Below are positions 1 through 9,300 of a stretch of 64,000 bases of DNA, in pieces. The first letter of the stretch is position 1. Each line of letters starts with the position of its first letter. The notes under the pieces were generated by a model. The model did no database searches, had not been told where the DNA came from, and was given only the letters and a program-made list of their open reading frames with translations. Where the stretch lies: NCBI RefSeq assembly GCF_004006635.1, contig NZ_CP034842.1:682001-746000 (forward strand). The letters run 5' to 3'. This DNA is from Fusobacterium necrophorum subsp. necrophorum. Lineage in GTDB: Bacteria; Fusobacteriota; Fusobacteriia; Fusobacteriales; Fusobacteriaceae. The translations under genes were made by a program, and so were the position numbers.

Positions 1-1107
1 AGAGAGCTCCCTTTAGAAATAATAGGGGACTTTTGCGATAAACGAGGAAATTTTCAAGTAAAATTTCTCAAAAAGAAAGAGCGGGAAATTCAATATTTTA
101 TACGATACAGTGCGGAATGGAAGAGCTTGGAAGAGAAAGAATTTCAAGAGTTGCTAAGTTCTATTTCTGTATTCTATATTCCGTCGATTGCAGAGGACGG
201 GCAAATGGATTATTTATTGGAAAGAGTTTTTCAAAATCCGAAGCTGAAGGAATACGAACATTATTGGAACGAATATCAGGAAGCTAGAAAGAGTCGGAAA
301 AGTCATGGATTTTATCGGCATTTATTTCTTCGTTTTCTTTTTGAAGTTGCCGGACGAGAAGAAAAAAATAATTTTTGGGAGAATTCCATTTTGTTGTGGG
401 AGGAACCTGAATTCTATTTGAATCCTCAAGAGGAAAGAGCCTGTTATGAAAAATTATTGGAGCATAGTAAATTGGGTTTAAATATCATTGTTTCTACGAA
501 TTCCAGTCGTTTTATCGACTTGGAGCAATATCAATCCATTTGTGTTTTTCGGAGATTGAGAGACGAAACGAGGGTATATCAGTATCTGGGAAATTTATTC
601 TCCGGAGATGAAGTCATGGAATTCAATATGAACTATTGGATCAATCCCGACAGAAGTGAGTTATTCTTCGCCAAAAAAGTAATTTTGGTAGAGGGACAAA
701 CCGACAAGATTATCCTGTCTTATTTATCCAAAAAATTAGGAGTGTACTCTTATGATGATTCCATTATAGAATGTGGAAGCAAAAGTACCATTCCACAGTT
801 TATCCGTCTGTTAAATGCTTTCAAAATACCCTACGTGGCGGTTTATGATAAGGACAATCATGCTTGGAGAAATCCTACGGAGATTTTTAATTCCAATCAA
901 AAGAATAGAAGTATTCAAAAAATGGTACATAAAAAATTCGGTTCCTATGTAGAATTGGAAAATGACATAGAGGAAGAAATTTACAATGAAAATCGAGAAA
1001 GAAAGAATTATAAAAATAAACCTTTTTATGCCTTAGAAAAGGTCATGCAAGAGGGATACAGACTTCCTAAAAGATTGAGAGAGAAAATTTATAAAATTTT
1101 CGAATAA
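1..1107 (+). CDS. OLD-family ATPase/TOPRIM nuclease, C-terminal part (5' end outside window)
   Basis: The reading frame is open from base 1, so the gene starts before the window; the first in-frame start-like codon (TTG at 127) is internal. Visible is the late part of an ABC-type ATPase (WEEPEFYLNP resembles a Walker B plus the following His-Pro region, then STNSSRFID resembles the switch region). A TOPRIM domain follows: VEGQTDKIIL carries the metal-binding Glu and VYDKDNH the DxD pair. This order is that of OLD (overcoming lysogenization defect) ATPase-nucleases, which often act in defence or DNA repair. The Asn in STNS where His is more common is a small deviation. No partner gene such as gajB is visible downstream; a terminator follows directly. 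Family call fairly sure, biological role unknown. Confidence 0.7.
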   Translation, partial: RELPLEIIGDFCDKRGNFQVKFLKKKEREIQYFIRYSAEWKSLEEKEFQELLSSISVFYIPSIAEDGQMDYLLERVFQNPKLKEYEHYWNEYQEARKSRKSHGFYRHLFLRFLFEVAGREEKNNFWENSILLWEEPEFYLNPQEERACYEKLLEHSKLGLNIIVSTNSSRFIDLEQYQSICVFRRLRDETRVYQYLGNLFSGDEVMEFNMNYWINPDRSELFFAKKVILVEGQTDKIILSYLSKKLGVYSYDDSIIECGSKSTIPQFIRLLNAFKIPYVAVYDKDNHAWRNPTEIFNSNQKNRSIQKMVHKKFGSYVELENDIEEEIYNENRERKNYKNKPFYALEKVMQEGYRLPKRLREKIYKIFE

Positions 1108-1111
1108 AAAT

Positions 1112-1150
1112 AAAAATGACATCTTTTCCTGTAGAGTAGATGTCATTTTT
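1112..1150. terminator. Bidirectional rho-independent terminator
   Basis: Inverted repeat AAAAATGACATCT (1112-1124) and AGATGTCATTTTT (1138-1150) with a 13-nt loop. A-tract on one side and T-tract on the other let it serve both the plus-strand OLD-type gene and the minus-strand EamA transporter gene, which converge here. Confidence 0.85.
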
Positions 1151-1163
1151 TATGAAGAGATTC

Positions 1164-2054
1164 TTATTTTTTTATTTTTTCCATTTGAAATAAAATCATC
1201 CCCGATAGGATTAAAGCTCCTCCGAAATAGCTGCTCCAAGTTGGAAGCTCTTTGATCATCAGAAAAGACAACAGAGTAGCAATCATAGGGGTGACAAACA
1301 TAAAATTTGTCACTTCGCTTGTTTTTCGACAAGATTGCATGGCTTTTGCCCAACAATAATAGGAAAGAATACTTGGAAACATGGCAAGATATATTAAATG
1401 CCTCCACATTTGTTGAGATAAACGGGGAAGTAATAACAAGGATTTTCCATGGCAGAGGAACAAAAAGAAACTTCCTGCCAATAGACAATAGGTCATAGTT
1501 TCCATAGCATTGTATCTTTGTACAAAGGACCTTTGGCTGATATTGTACATGGAGAGGCAGATAGCTGCCACAAACATATATAGAACTCCTATGTTGAGAG
1601 AAAAACTGGCATTCCATAAAGAAAGAAAGAGAATTCCAACAAAGGAAATAAACAGACCCAGAATTCCTTTCCAAGATATTTTTTCCGAGAAAAGAAAATA
1701 AGCAAAAACAGCAGTTAAACCGGGACAAACAGCATTGATAACACTGGCGGTAGAAGGGCTTATCATAGTGCTGGCAGTATTGAAGAAAAACATATAGGCT
1801 GTGTAACCTAAGATTCCGGAAATAGCGAATTTGGATAAATCTCGACTGTGTGGAAGCCTGATCTTACAAAAGAAAGCCAGAGGAATCAACAGAATTCCGG
1901 CGAAAAAATAGCGAAGCATTCCCAAATCCATAGCGGACAATTGCCCCGATTGCAGAACTATTTTTGTAGAAACAAAGGCAGATGCCCAAAAAAAGACCGC
2001 TAAAAAAGCATAAAATTTAGCAGCATATTTTTTTGCAGTATTCTTTTTCATCAT
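1164..2054 (-). CDS. DMT/EamA-family transporter (drug/metabolite exporter type)
   Basis: Inner-membrane carrier of 296 residues with about ten predicted membrane segments in two EamA repeats (roughly residues 15-150 and 160-292). The first repeat has the typical FWASAFVSTKI start. Two adjacent ATG codons (2054 and 2051) follow an AAAGGAG site; either could start. It lies 20 bp after the MocR regulator gene on the same strand, a common MocR-EamA pairing that suggests joint control and export of an amino acid or amine. The substrate cannot be read from sequence. The divergent methionine gamma-lyase makes sulfur amino acids or their products a reasonable guess. Confidence 0.85.
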   Translation of the reverse strand: MMKKNTAKKYAAKFYAFLAVFFWASAFVSTKIVLQSGQLSAMDLGMLRYFFAGILLIPLAFFCKIRLPHSRDLSKFAISGILGYTAYMFFFNTASTMISPSTASVINAVCPGLTAVFAYFLFSEKISWKGILGLFISFVGILFLSLWNASFSLNIGVLYMFVAAICLSMYNISQRSFVQRYNAMETMTYCLLAGSFFLFLCHGKSLLLLPRLSQQMWRHLIYLAMFPSILSYYCWAKAMQSCRKTSEVTNFMFVTPMIATLLSFLMIKELPTWSSYFGGALILSGMILFQMEKIKK

Positions 2055-2074
2055 AGAACAAATAACTCCTTTCT

Positions 2075-3511
2075 TCAGGGGAGACGGATTTCATTGTTGA
2101 CCCCTTCACAGTGCTCCAAAATATCCTGTATAATTTGAAATCCCGCTTTCATTTCTTCGAAAGAACTGGACACAATACTAATTCGAATTTTACAGGAATT
2201 CTTTTTATCCGAATAGAAAATGAAGCCCGGTAGAATGGACAGACCTCGCAGACGACATTTATAATAGAATTTTTCTCCGTCAATATAGTTGGCAAGCTCT
2301 ATCCATAGGAAAAAGCCTCCTTTTGGAATATGCAGAATACGAAGATGAGGAATTTTTTGTAAAATTTCCACCATGTATTTCATTCGTTTTCCCAATATTT
2401 CTCGCAGCTGATCCAAATGTTGTTCCAGAAGTCCTCTTTTTAGAAATAATTCTAAAAATTTCTGATGAATTCCTGAGGTGGTGGTATCAATAAAATATTT
2501 GTGGATACTGCATTTTTCCACAAAATTTTTAGGAGGAATCAACATAGCCAGTCCGATTCCCGGCATGACTACTTTTGAAAAGGTTTTCAAATAGAGAACT
2601 CTCCCTTCTTTGTCCAAAGCTTTCATCGGCTTTGTTCTCTTTTTCTCATAGTAGAAATCAGCGAAACAGTCATCTTCAATAATATAGAAATCATACTTAC
2701 TCGCAAATTCCAGCAATTTCTTTTTTTTGGAAATAGACCAGCTGATACCGGTTGGATTTTGGAAATTCGTCATGACATACACAAGATGTATTTTTTTGCT
2801 TTGTAATATTTCCTCCAAGTTTCTCATATCCCAGCCATCCGATTGTAAATCGATATTCTCAATATTGCAAGAACTTTCTAAAATGTGAACTGCATTTTGA
2901 TAGGTGGGATTGGATAATAAAACGGTTTTTCGAGGAAGTGTTCCTAAGCTTGTACTGATGAGCTGTAAAGCATTTTGTGTTCCGGAGCAAATAATAATAT
3001 TGTCTTTGGAAACGGAGATTCCGTATTGTTTCATAAAGCGGACCAATTCCTGCCTCAGACTTTCCAGCCCTTGAATATTTTGATAGCCCAGTAGATTTTT
3101 ACTTCCTTCCACATCGGAAAGAATTTCCGTCAAAATATTCCGATAGGCTTCTATGGGAAAATATTCTTTGGGAGGAGCTCCATTGGAAAAATTGATTTCC
3201 TGTTCTCTTGTATTTTGTCCGAAGCGAAAGGTGTTTAAAATGGGAGTCATTCTTTCATTTACGTCCAAATGGTAGCCTTTTTTGATGAAGCAGCCCTTTC
3301 CTTTTATACTGTATAGGTAACCTTCTTCTTCTAAGGTTTGGAACACTTTTAGAACTGTATTTAGATTGACCTTAAATTTAATGGAAACTTGACGAATGGA
3401 ATAGAACTTACTATTTTCTTTCCAATGATTTTGCAAGATGTCTTCCTTCAAAATTTCGTATAATTGCATGGAAATTTTATGTCCGGTATCTCGAATGATT
3501 TTTGTTTTCAT
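2075..3511 (-). CDS. MocR-type GntR regulator with aminotransferase-like domain
   Basis: 478 residues. Residues about 12-80 are a GntR winged helix (YSIRQVSIKFKVNLNTVLKVF is the recognition part). Residues about 105-470 are a fold-type I aminotransferase domain with the NPTG motif (252-255), IIEDDCFADF and a predicted PLP lysine (TFSK, K313). MocR proteins sense PLP-amino acid adducts rather than catalyse transamination. The gene is divergent from methionine gamma-lyase, itself a PLP enzyme, and precedes an EamA transporter. The intergenic region has TGTACTA direct repeats that are good candidates for its operator. Regulation of both sides is inferred from layout. Confidence 0.88.
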   Translation of the reverse strand: MKTKIIRDTGHKISMQLYEILKEDILQNHWKENSKFYSIRQVSIKFKVNLNTVLKVFQTLEEEGYLYSIKGKGCFIKKGYHLDVNERMTPILNTFRFGQNTREQEINFSNGAPPKEYFPIEAYRNILTEILSDVEGSKNLLGYQNIQGLESLRQELVRFMKQYGISVSKDNIIICSGTQNALQLISTSLGTLPRKTVLLSNPTYQNAVHILESSCNIENIDLQSDGWDMRNLEEILQSKKIHLVYVMTNFQNPTGISWSISKKKKLLEFASKYDFYIIEDDCFADFYYEKKRTKPMKALDKEGRVLYLKTFSKVVMPGIGLAMLIPPKNFVEKCSIHKYFIDTTTSGIHQKFLELFLKRGLLEQHLDQLREILGKRMKYMVEILQKIPHLRILHIPKGGFFLWIELANYIDGEKFYYKCRLRGLSILPGFIFYSDKKNSCKIRISIVSSSFEEMKAGFQIIQDILEHCEGVNNEIRLP

Positions 3512-3540
3512 AACAGCTCCTTCGGTTTTAAATGGAAAAG

Positions 3541-3605
3541 TGTACTATGACAGTTTTTTGGAAGATTGATTGATTTTTTATATTTTTTGTACTAATATTA
3601 TACTA
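3541..3605 (+). promoter_or_regulatory. Promoter of methionine gamma-lyase with TGTACTA direct repeats
   Basis: A sigma-70 type promoter is visible: TTGATT at 3570-3575, 17-bp spacer, TAATAT at 3593-3598. The heptamer TGTACTA occurs at 3541-3547 and again at 3588-3594, with TATACTA at 3599-3605. The last two overlap the -10 element. MocR regulators usually bind paired direct repeats, so these are likely its sites. The operator assignment is inference. Confidence 0.55.
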
Positions 3606-3637
3606 TAAACAATAAAATTTTGATAGGAGGAAATCGT

Positions 3638-4825
3638 ATGAAAATGAAAAAATGTGGATTGGGAACAACAGCAATTCATGGAGGTGCAGTAAAAAATCCT
3701 TATGGAAGTTTAGCGGTACCGGTATTTCAAACATCAACTTTTATTTTTGATTCTGCGGAACAGGGAGGAAAACGTTTTGCATTGGAAGAAGATGGATATA
3801 TTTATTCTCGTCTAGGAAATCCGACTACGAGTATTTTAGAAGCTAGAGTGGCTGCTTTGGAAGAAGGAGAAGCGGCAGTTGCAATGTCATCCGGAATGGG
3901 AGCTATTTCTTCGACTCTTTGGACTGTTTTAAAAGCGGGAGATCATGTTATTACGGATACCACTTTATATGGATGTACCTTTGCTTTGATGAATCATGGA
4001 TTGACAAAATTCGGAGTGGAGGTAAGTTTTGTAGATACTTCCGATTTAGAAGCTGTTAAAAAAGCCATGAAGGCAAATACCAGAGTAGTTTATTTGGAAA
4101 CTCCGGCAAACCCGAATTTAAAAATTGTAGATTTGGAAGCCATTGCAACATTGGCTCATACAAATCCGAATACTTTAGTCATTGTCGATAATACTTTTGC
4201 AACTCCTTTCCTTCAAAAACCTTTGACTTTAGGAGTGGACATTGTTGTGCATTCTGCAACAAAATATATCAACGGACACGGAGATGTGGTTGCAGGTTTG
4301 GCAGTGACCAATCAAGAATTGGCAAATCAAATTCGATTGGTAGGAGTGAAAGATATGACAGGTTCCGTATTAGGACCTCAAGAAGCATATTATATTCTTC
4401 GAGGATTGAAAACCTTTGAAATTCGTATGGAAAGACATTGCAAAAATGCGGAAAAAGTAGTGGAATATTTGTGTCGACATGAACAAGTAGAAAAGGTATA
4501 TTATCCGGGACTTGCGGATCATCCGGGATATGAAGTGGCAAAAAAGCAAATGAGAGCCTTTGGCGGAATGATTTCTTTTGAACTGAAAGGCGGAATGGAA
4601 GCAGGAAAAACTTTATTAAATAATTTAAAATTATGTTCTTTGGCGGTATCTTTAGGAGATACGGAAACCTTAATTCAACATCCTGCCTCCATGACACACT
4701 CTCCATATACCAAAGAAGAAAGAATGGCAGCAGGAATCACGGATGGATTGGTAAGACTGTCTGTGGGATTGGAAAATGTGGAAGATATTATTGCTGACTT
4801 AGAATACGGATTATCGAAAATCTGA
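3638..4825 (+). CDS. megL: Methionine gamma-lyase
   Basis: PLP enzyme that splits L-methionine into methanethiol, 2-oxobutyrate and ammonia, and can release H2S from homocysteine or cysteine. 395 residues from the ATG at 3638, which has AGGAGG at 3625-3630; an upstream in-frame TTG at 3620 lies before the ribosome site and is not used. Cys/Met-metabolism PLP family features: SRLGNPT, SSGMGAI, the active-site Lys in SATKYINGHGD (about K209). LYGCT (Cys about 113) marks methionine gamma-lyase rather than cystathionine lyases or synthases. The next gene is an NhaC antiporter 17 bp downstream, so the two are probably co-transcribed. The divergent MocR gene is the likely regulator. In Fusobacterium this enzyme is a main source of volatile sulfur compounds. 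Confidence 0.93.
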   Translation: MKMKKCGLGTTAIHGGAVKNPYGSLAVPVFQTSTFIFDSAEQGGKRFALEEDGYIYSRLGNPTTSILEARVAALEEGEAAVAMSSGMGAISSTLWTVLKAGDHVITDTTLYGCTFALMNHGLTKFGVEVSFVDTSDLEAVKKAMKANTRVVYLETPANPNLKIVDLEAIATLAHTNPNTLVIVDNTFATPFLQKPLTLGVDIVVHSATKYINGHGDVVAGLAVTNQELANQIRLVGVKDMTGSVLGPQEAYYILRGLKTFEIRMERHCKNAEKVVEYLCRHEQVEKVYYPGLADHPGYEVAKKQMRAFGGMISFELKGGMEAGKTLLNNLKLCSLAVSLGDTETLIQHPASMTHSPYTKEERMAAGITDGLVRLSVGLENVEDIIADLEYGLSKI

Positions 4826-4842
4826 AAGAAAGGAGAGGTTAT

Positions 4843-6180
4843 ATGCTAGAAAACCAAGTAAAAGCCAGTTTTAAAGGGTTGATTCCGTTTATTGTGTTTA
4901 TCGTGATTTATTTGGGGGCGGGAATGATATTGCAATCCCAAGGGGTCGAATTGGCTTTTTATCAATTGCCCGGTCCGGTTGCAGCAGCAGCGGGAATTGT
5001 AGTCGCTTTTCTTTTATTTAAAGGAAGTATCGAAGAAAAATTCAATACTTTCTTGGAAGGTTGCGGACATCAAGACATTATGACAATGTGTATCATCTAC
5101 TTATTGGCAGGAGCTTTTGCCGTGGTGTCGAAGGCAATGGGAGGAGTTGATTCTACTGTAAATTTGGGAATTACCTACATTCCTCCTCACTATATTGCAG
5201 TGGGACTTTTTGTCATCGGAGCTTTTATTTCTACGGCGACAGGAACTTCTGTCGGGGCCATTGTTGCCTTAGGACCTATTGCCGTGGGCTTGGGAGAAAA
5301 AAGCGGAGTTTCTATGGCTTTAATTTTAGCTGCTGTTATGGGGGGAGCTATGTTTGGAGACAATCTGTCCGTTATTTCTGATACTACGATAGCGGCAACC
5401 AAGACACAAGGGGTCGAAATGAGAGATAAATTCAGAGTCAATTTATTTATCGCAGCACCGGCAGCCATTCTTACGATTATTTTATTATTTATGTTCGGTC
5501 GACCTGAAGTGGTTCCGGAAGCAATGTCCTACGATTTTAATATTGTAAAAGTGTTGCCCTATATCTTTGTATTGGTCATGGCTTTAATAGGAATTAACGT
5601 TTTTGTGGTGTTAGCCTCAGGAGTATTGTTGTCGGGGATTATCGGCTTTGCTTATGGAGATTTTACTTTGTTGACCTTTGGACAACAAGTATATAACGGA
5701 TTTACCAATATGACAGAAATCTTTATTTTATCCATGTTAACAGGTGGAATGGCACAAATGGTAACAAAACAGGGTGGAATTCAATGGGTGATTGAAAAAA
5801 TTCAAACGATGGTAGTAGGAAGAAAAAGTGCCAAATTCGGAATCGGAATGTTAGTAGGATTGACAGATATTGCTGTTGCAAACAATACCGTTGCTATTAT
5901 TATCAATGGAGAAATTGCAAAACAATTATCCACGAAGTATGAAGTGGACGGAAGAGAAAGTGCCGCCTTTTTGGATATTTTCTCTTGTGTCGCTCAAGGA
6001 GCAATTCCACACGGGGCTCAAATGTTAATTTTATTAGGCTTTGCAAAGGGAGTAGTTTCTCCGACTCAACTAATACCGTTATTATGGTATCAAATGTTGC
6101 TATTTCTTTTCTCCGTGGGATATATCATGGCACCGCAATTGAGTCAAAAAGTGCTTTCCTTTTTGGATAAATCCAAATAA
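4843..6180 (+). CDS. NhaC-family Na+/H+ antiporter-type carrier
   Basis: 445 residues, about eleven to twelve membrane helices, with NhaC family signatures: a Ser/Thr/Gly-rich FISTATGTSVGA stretch and MFGDNLSVISDTTIAAT in the middle, and NNTVAIIINGEIA near residue 350. Close coupling to methionine gamma-lyase (17 bp, own GGAGAGG site) suggests it serves that pathway. NhaC paralogues can carry an organic solute in exchange for Na+ or H+ (MleN-type malate/lactate is the known case), so methionine import or 2-oxobutyrate exchange are options. The family is clear; the substrate is not. Confidence 0.82.
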   Translation: MLENQVKASFKGLIPFIVFIVIYLGAGMILQSQGVELAFYQLPGPVAAAAGIVVAFLLFKGSIEEKFNTFLEGCGHQDIMTMCIIYLLAGAFAVVSKAMGGVDSTVNLGITYIPPHYIAVGLFVIGAFISTATGTSVGAIVALGPIAVGLGEKSGVSMALILAAVMGGAMFGDNLSVISDTTIAATKTQGVEMRDKFRVNLFIAAPAAILTIILLFMFGRPEVVPEAMSYDFNIVKVLPYIFVLVMALIGINVFVVLASGVLLSGIIGFAYGDFTLLTFGQQVYNGFTNMTEIFILSMLTGGMAQMVTKQGGIQWVIEKIQTMVVGRKSAKFGIGMLVGLTDIAVANNTVAIIINGEIAKQLSTKYEVDGRESAAFLDIFSCVAQGAIPHGAQMLILLGFAKGVVSPTQLIPLLWYQMLLFLFSVGYIMAPQLSQKVLSFLDKSK

Positions 6181-6354
6181 AAATAGGAAATGAGAAACGA
6201 AAACAAACATAACAGATATTTAGGAAAAAACGGATAACAAACATAGGGAAAAATAAAAAAACAAAATAAAAGGATAACAAAACAGACAGATAATAAACAT
6301 AGAAAAAATAGGAAAAGTAGGAATTAAACTTTTAGTTTAAAGGAGGAAATACGG
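6181..6354 (+). promoter_or_regulatory. A-rich leader of the pyruvate oxidoreductase gene with degenerate repeats
   Basis: A 174-bp strand-biased region, very rich in A and G and poor in C and T on the plus strand. It holds three imperfect copies of a GATAACAAACATAG-like unit (around 6230-6250, 6270-6285 and 6288-6302). Just before the AGGAGG site lies a perfect 6-bp inverted repeat TTAAAC/GTTTAA (6324-6329 and 6335-6340), placed where a hairpin or a repressor could affect translation. No convincing -35/-10 pair was seen. Function unknown. Confidence 0.35.
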
Positions 6355-9300
6355 GTGAAAAAAAGAATGAAAACTATGGATGGGAATCAGGCTGCGGCTT
6401 ATGCTTCCTATGCTTTTACGGAGGTAGCGGGTATTTATCCTATTACTCCCTCTTCTCCGATGGCGGAGTATGTGGATGAATGGGCTTCCAAAGGAATGAA
6501 AAATATTTTCGATGTTCCGGTGAAGTTGGTGGAAATGCAATCAGAAGCGGGAGCTGCGGGAACCGTTCACGGTTCTCTCCAAGCGGGAGCCTTGACAACC
6601 ACTTATACGGCTTCTCAAGGATTGTTATTAAAAATTCCGAATATGTATAAAATTGCCGGGGAATTATTGCCGGGAGTCATTCATGTCTCTGCAAGATCTT
6701 TGTCGGTACAAGCTTTATCCATTTTTGGAGATCATCAAGACATCTATGCTACAAGACAAACAGGCTTTACCATGTTGGCAAGCGGTTCTGTGCAGGAAGT
6801 TATGGATATGGGAACGATTGCCCATTTGACGGCGATTAAATCCAGAGTTCCTGTCTTGCATTTCTTCGATGGATTTCGAACTTCTCATGAAATTCAAAAA
6901 ATAGAATTGATGGACTATGACGTTTGTAAAAGATTGGTGGATTATGATGCCATTCAAGCATTTCGGGATCGAGCCTTGAATCCTGAACATCCGGTAACTC
7001 GTGGAACTGCACAAAATGATGATATTTATTTCCAAGCAAGAGAAGCTCAAAATAAATTTTACGATGCCGTACCGGATATTGCCGCTTACTATATGGAAGA
7101 AATTTCGAAAGAAACGGGAAGAGAGTATAAACCTTTTAAATATCGAGGGGCAGCAGATGCAACAAGAATTTTGATTGCTATGGGTTCTATTTGTCCGGCA
7201 GCCGAAGAGACTGTAGATTATTTGGTAGAAAAAGGAGAAAAAGTAGGATTATTGACGGTACATTTGTATCGTCCTTTCTCTGAAAAATATTTCTTTGCAG
7301 TACTGCCAAAGACGGTGGAAAAAATTGCTGTCTTGGAAAGAACAAAGGAACCGGGAGCTCCGGGAGAACCGTTGCTTTTAGATGTTAAGGGCTTATTCTA
7401 TGGAAAAGACCGGGCTCCTATTATTGTAGGGGGAAGATACGGATTGTCATCGAAGGATACGACTCCTGCACAGATTAAGGCGGCACTGGATAATTTGAAA
7501 TTGGAGCATCCAAAAACGAATTTTACAATAGGAATTATAGATGATGTCACCTTTACTTCTTTAGAAGTTGGAGAAAGATTGATGGTATCGGATCCGTCCA
7601 CAAAAGCTTGTCTATTTTATGGATTGGGAGCAGATGGAACCGTTGGAGCCAATAAAAACTCGATTAAAATTATTGGAGATAAAACAGATTTATATGCACA
7701 GGGATATTTTGCATATGATTCTAAGAAATCAGGAGGAGTGACAAGATCTCACTTACGATTTGGAAAGAATCCCATTAAATCAACATATTTGGTATCAAGT
7801 CCGAGCTTTGTAGCTTGTTCCGTGCCGGCATATTTGAATCAATATGATATGACTTCCGGACTGAAAGAGGGAGGAAAATTCTTATTGAACTGTGTTTGGG
7901 ACAAGGAAGAAGCCCTTCAAAGGATTCCAAATAATATTAAAAGAGATCTTGCCAAGGCAAATGGAAAATTATATATTATCAATGCTACAAAATTAGCCCA
8001 GGAGATTGGATTGGGGCAAAGAACCAATACCATTATGCAGGCAGCTTTCTTTAAATTGGCGGAAATTATTCCTTTTGAAGAGGCACAACAATATATGAAG
8101 GACTATGCTTATAAATCTTATGGGAAAAAAGGAGATGACATTGTTCAATTAAATTATAGAGCAATTGATGTAGGAGCTTCCGGATTGGTAGAGCTGGAAG
8201 TGGATCCTGCTTGGAAAGACTTGGAAGTCGTCGATTCGATCAAGGAAGAGAAAGAAAACGATACCTGCAATTGTAAAACAACTTCTTTAAAAACCTTTGT
8301 TCAAAAAATTGTAGAACCAATCAATGCCATTCGGGGATATGATTTACCTGTTTCCGCCTTTATGGGAAGAGAAGACGGAACTTTTGAAAACGGAACCGCT
8401 TCTTTTGAAAAGAGAGGAGTTGCTGTGGAGGTACCTGAATGGATTGCGGATAACTGTATTCAATGCAATCAATGTTCTTATGTCTGCCCGCATGCTGCGA
8501 TTCGACCTTTCTTAATCACAGAAGAGGAGAAGAAAGCTTCTCCGGTGGAATTTGTTACGAAAAAAGCCGTTGGAAAAGGATTGGAGGATGTTAGTTATAG
8601 GATTCAAGTCACACCGCTTGACTGTGTGGGTTGCGGTTCTTGTGTTAACGTCTGTCCCGCTCCGGGAAAAGCTTTGATCATGAAACCGATTGCCGAGTCC
8701 TTAGACTTGGAAGAAGACAAAAAGGCAAGCTATTTATATACTTCCGTTCCTTATCGAAGTGATAGAATGCCGACTTCTACTGTAAAAGGCTCTCAGTTCT
8801 CACAACCTTTATTTGAATTCAACGGAGCTTGTCCGGGATGTGGAGAAACTCCTTATTTAAAGGTAATTTCTCAAATGTTTGGAGATCGAATGATGGTTTC
8901 CAATGCCAGCGGGTGTTCTTCCGTGTATAGCGGTTCCGCACCTTCCACTCCATATACCAAGAATTGTCATGGAGAAGGACCTGCATGGGCATCTTCTTTA
9001 TTTGAGGACAATGCGGAATACGGATTTGGAATGCATATTGGAGTAGAGGCGTTACGAGATCGATTGCAACATAGTATGGAAATGGCAATGGAAAAAGTGA
9101 GTCCCGCACTACAAGGATTGTTCCGAGAATGGATTGAATACCGAGCCTATGCTGCGAAAACCAGAGAGATTTCTCCTAAAATTATTCAATTATTAGAGGG
9201 AAATAAGGAGGACTATGCAAAAGATATTCTCGGATTAAAACAGTATCTGATTAAAAAATCACAATGGATTGTTGGAGGAGACGGTTGGGCTTATGATATC

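Noticed and set aside
1150..1728. Reverse-strand frame of 192 codons overlapping the EamA gene
   Set aside because: It overlaps a well-supported membrane carrier on the same strand in another frame, and has no ribosome site.
4269..4706. Reverse-strand frame of 145 codons inside megL
   Set aside because: Antisense shadow of a strongly conserved enzyme gene without start signals.
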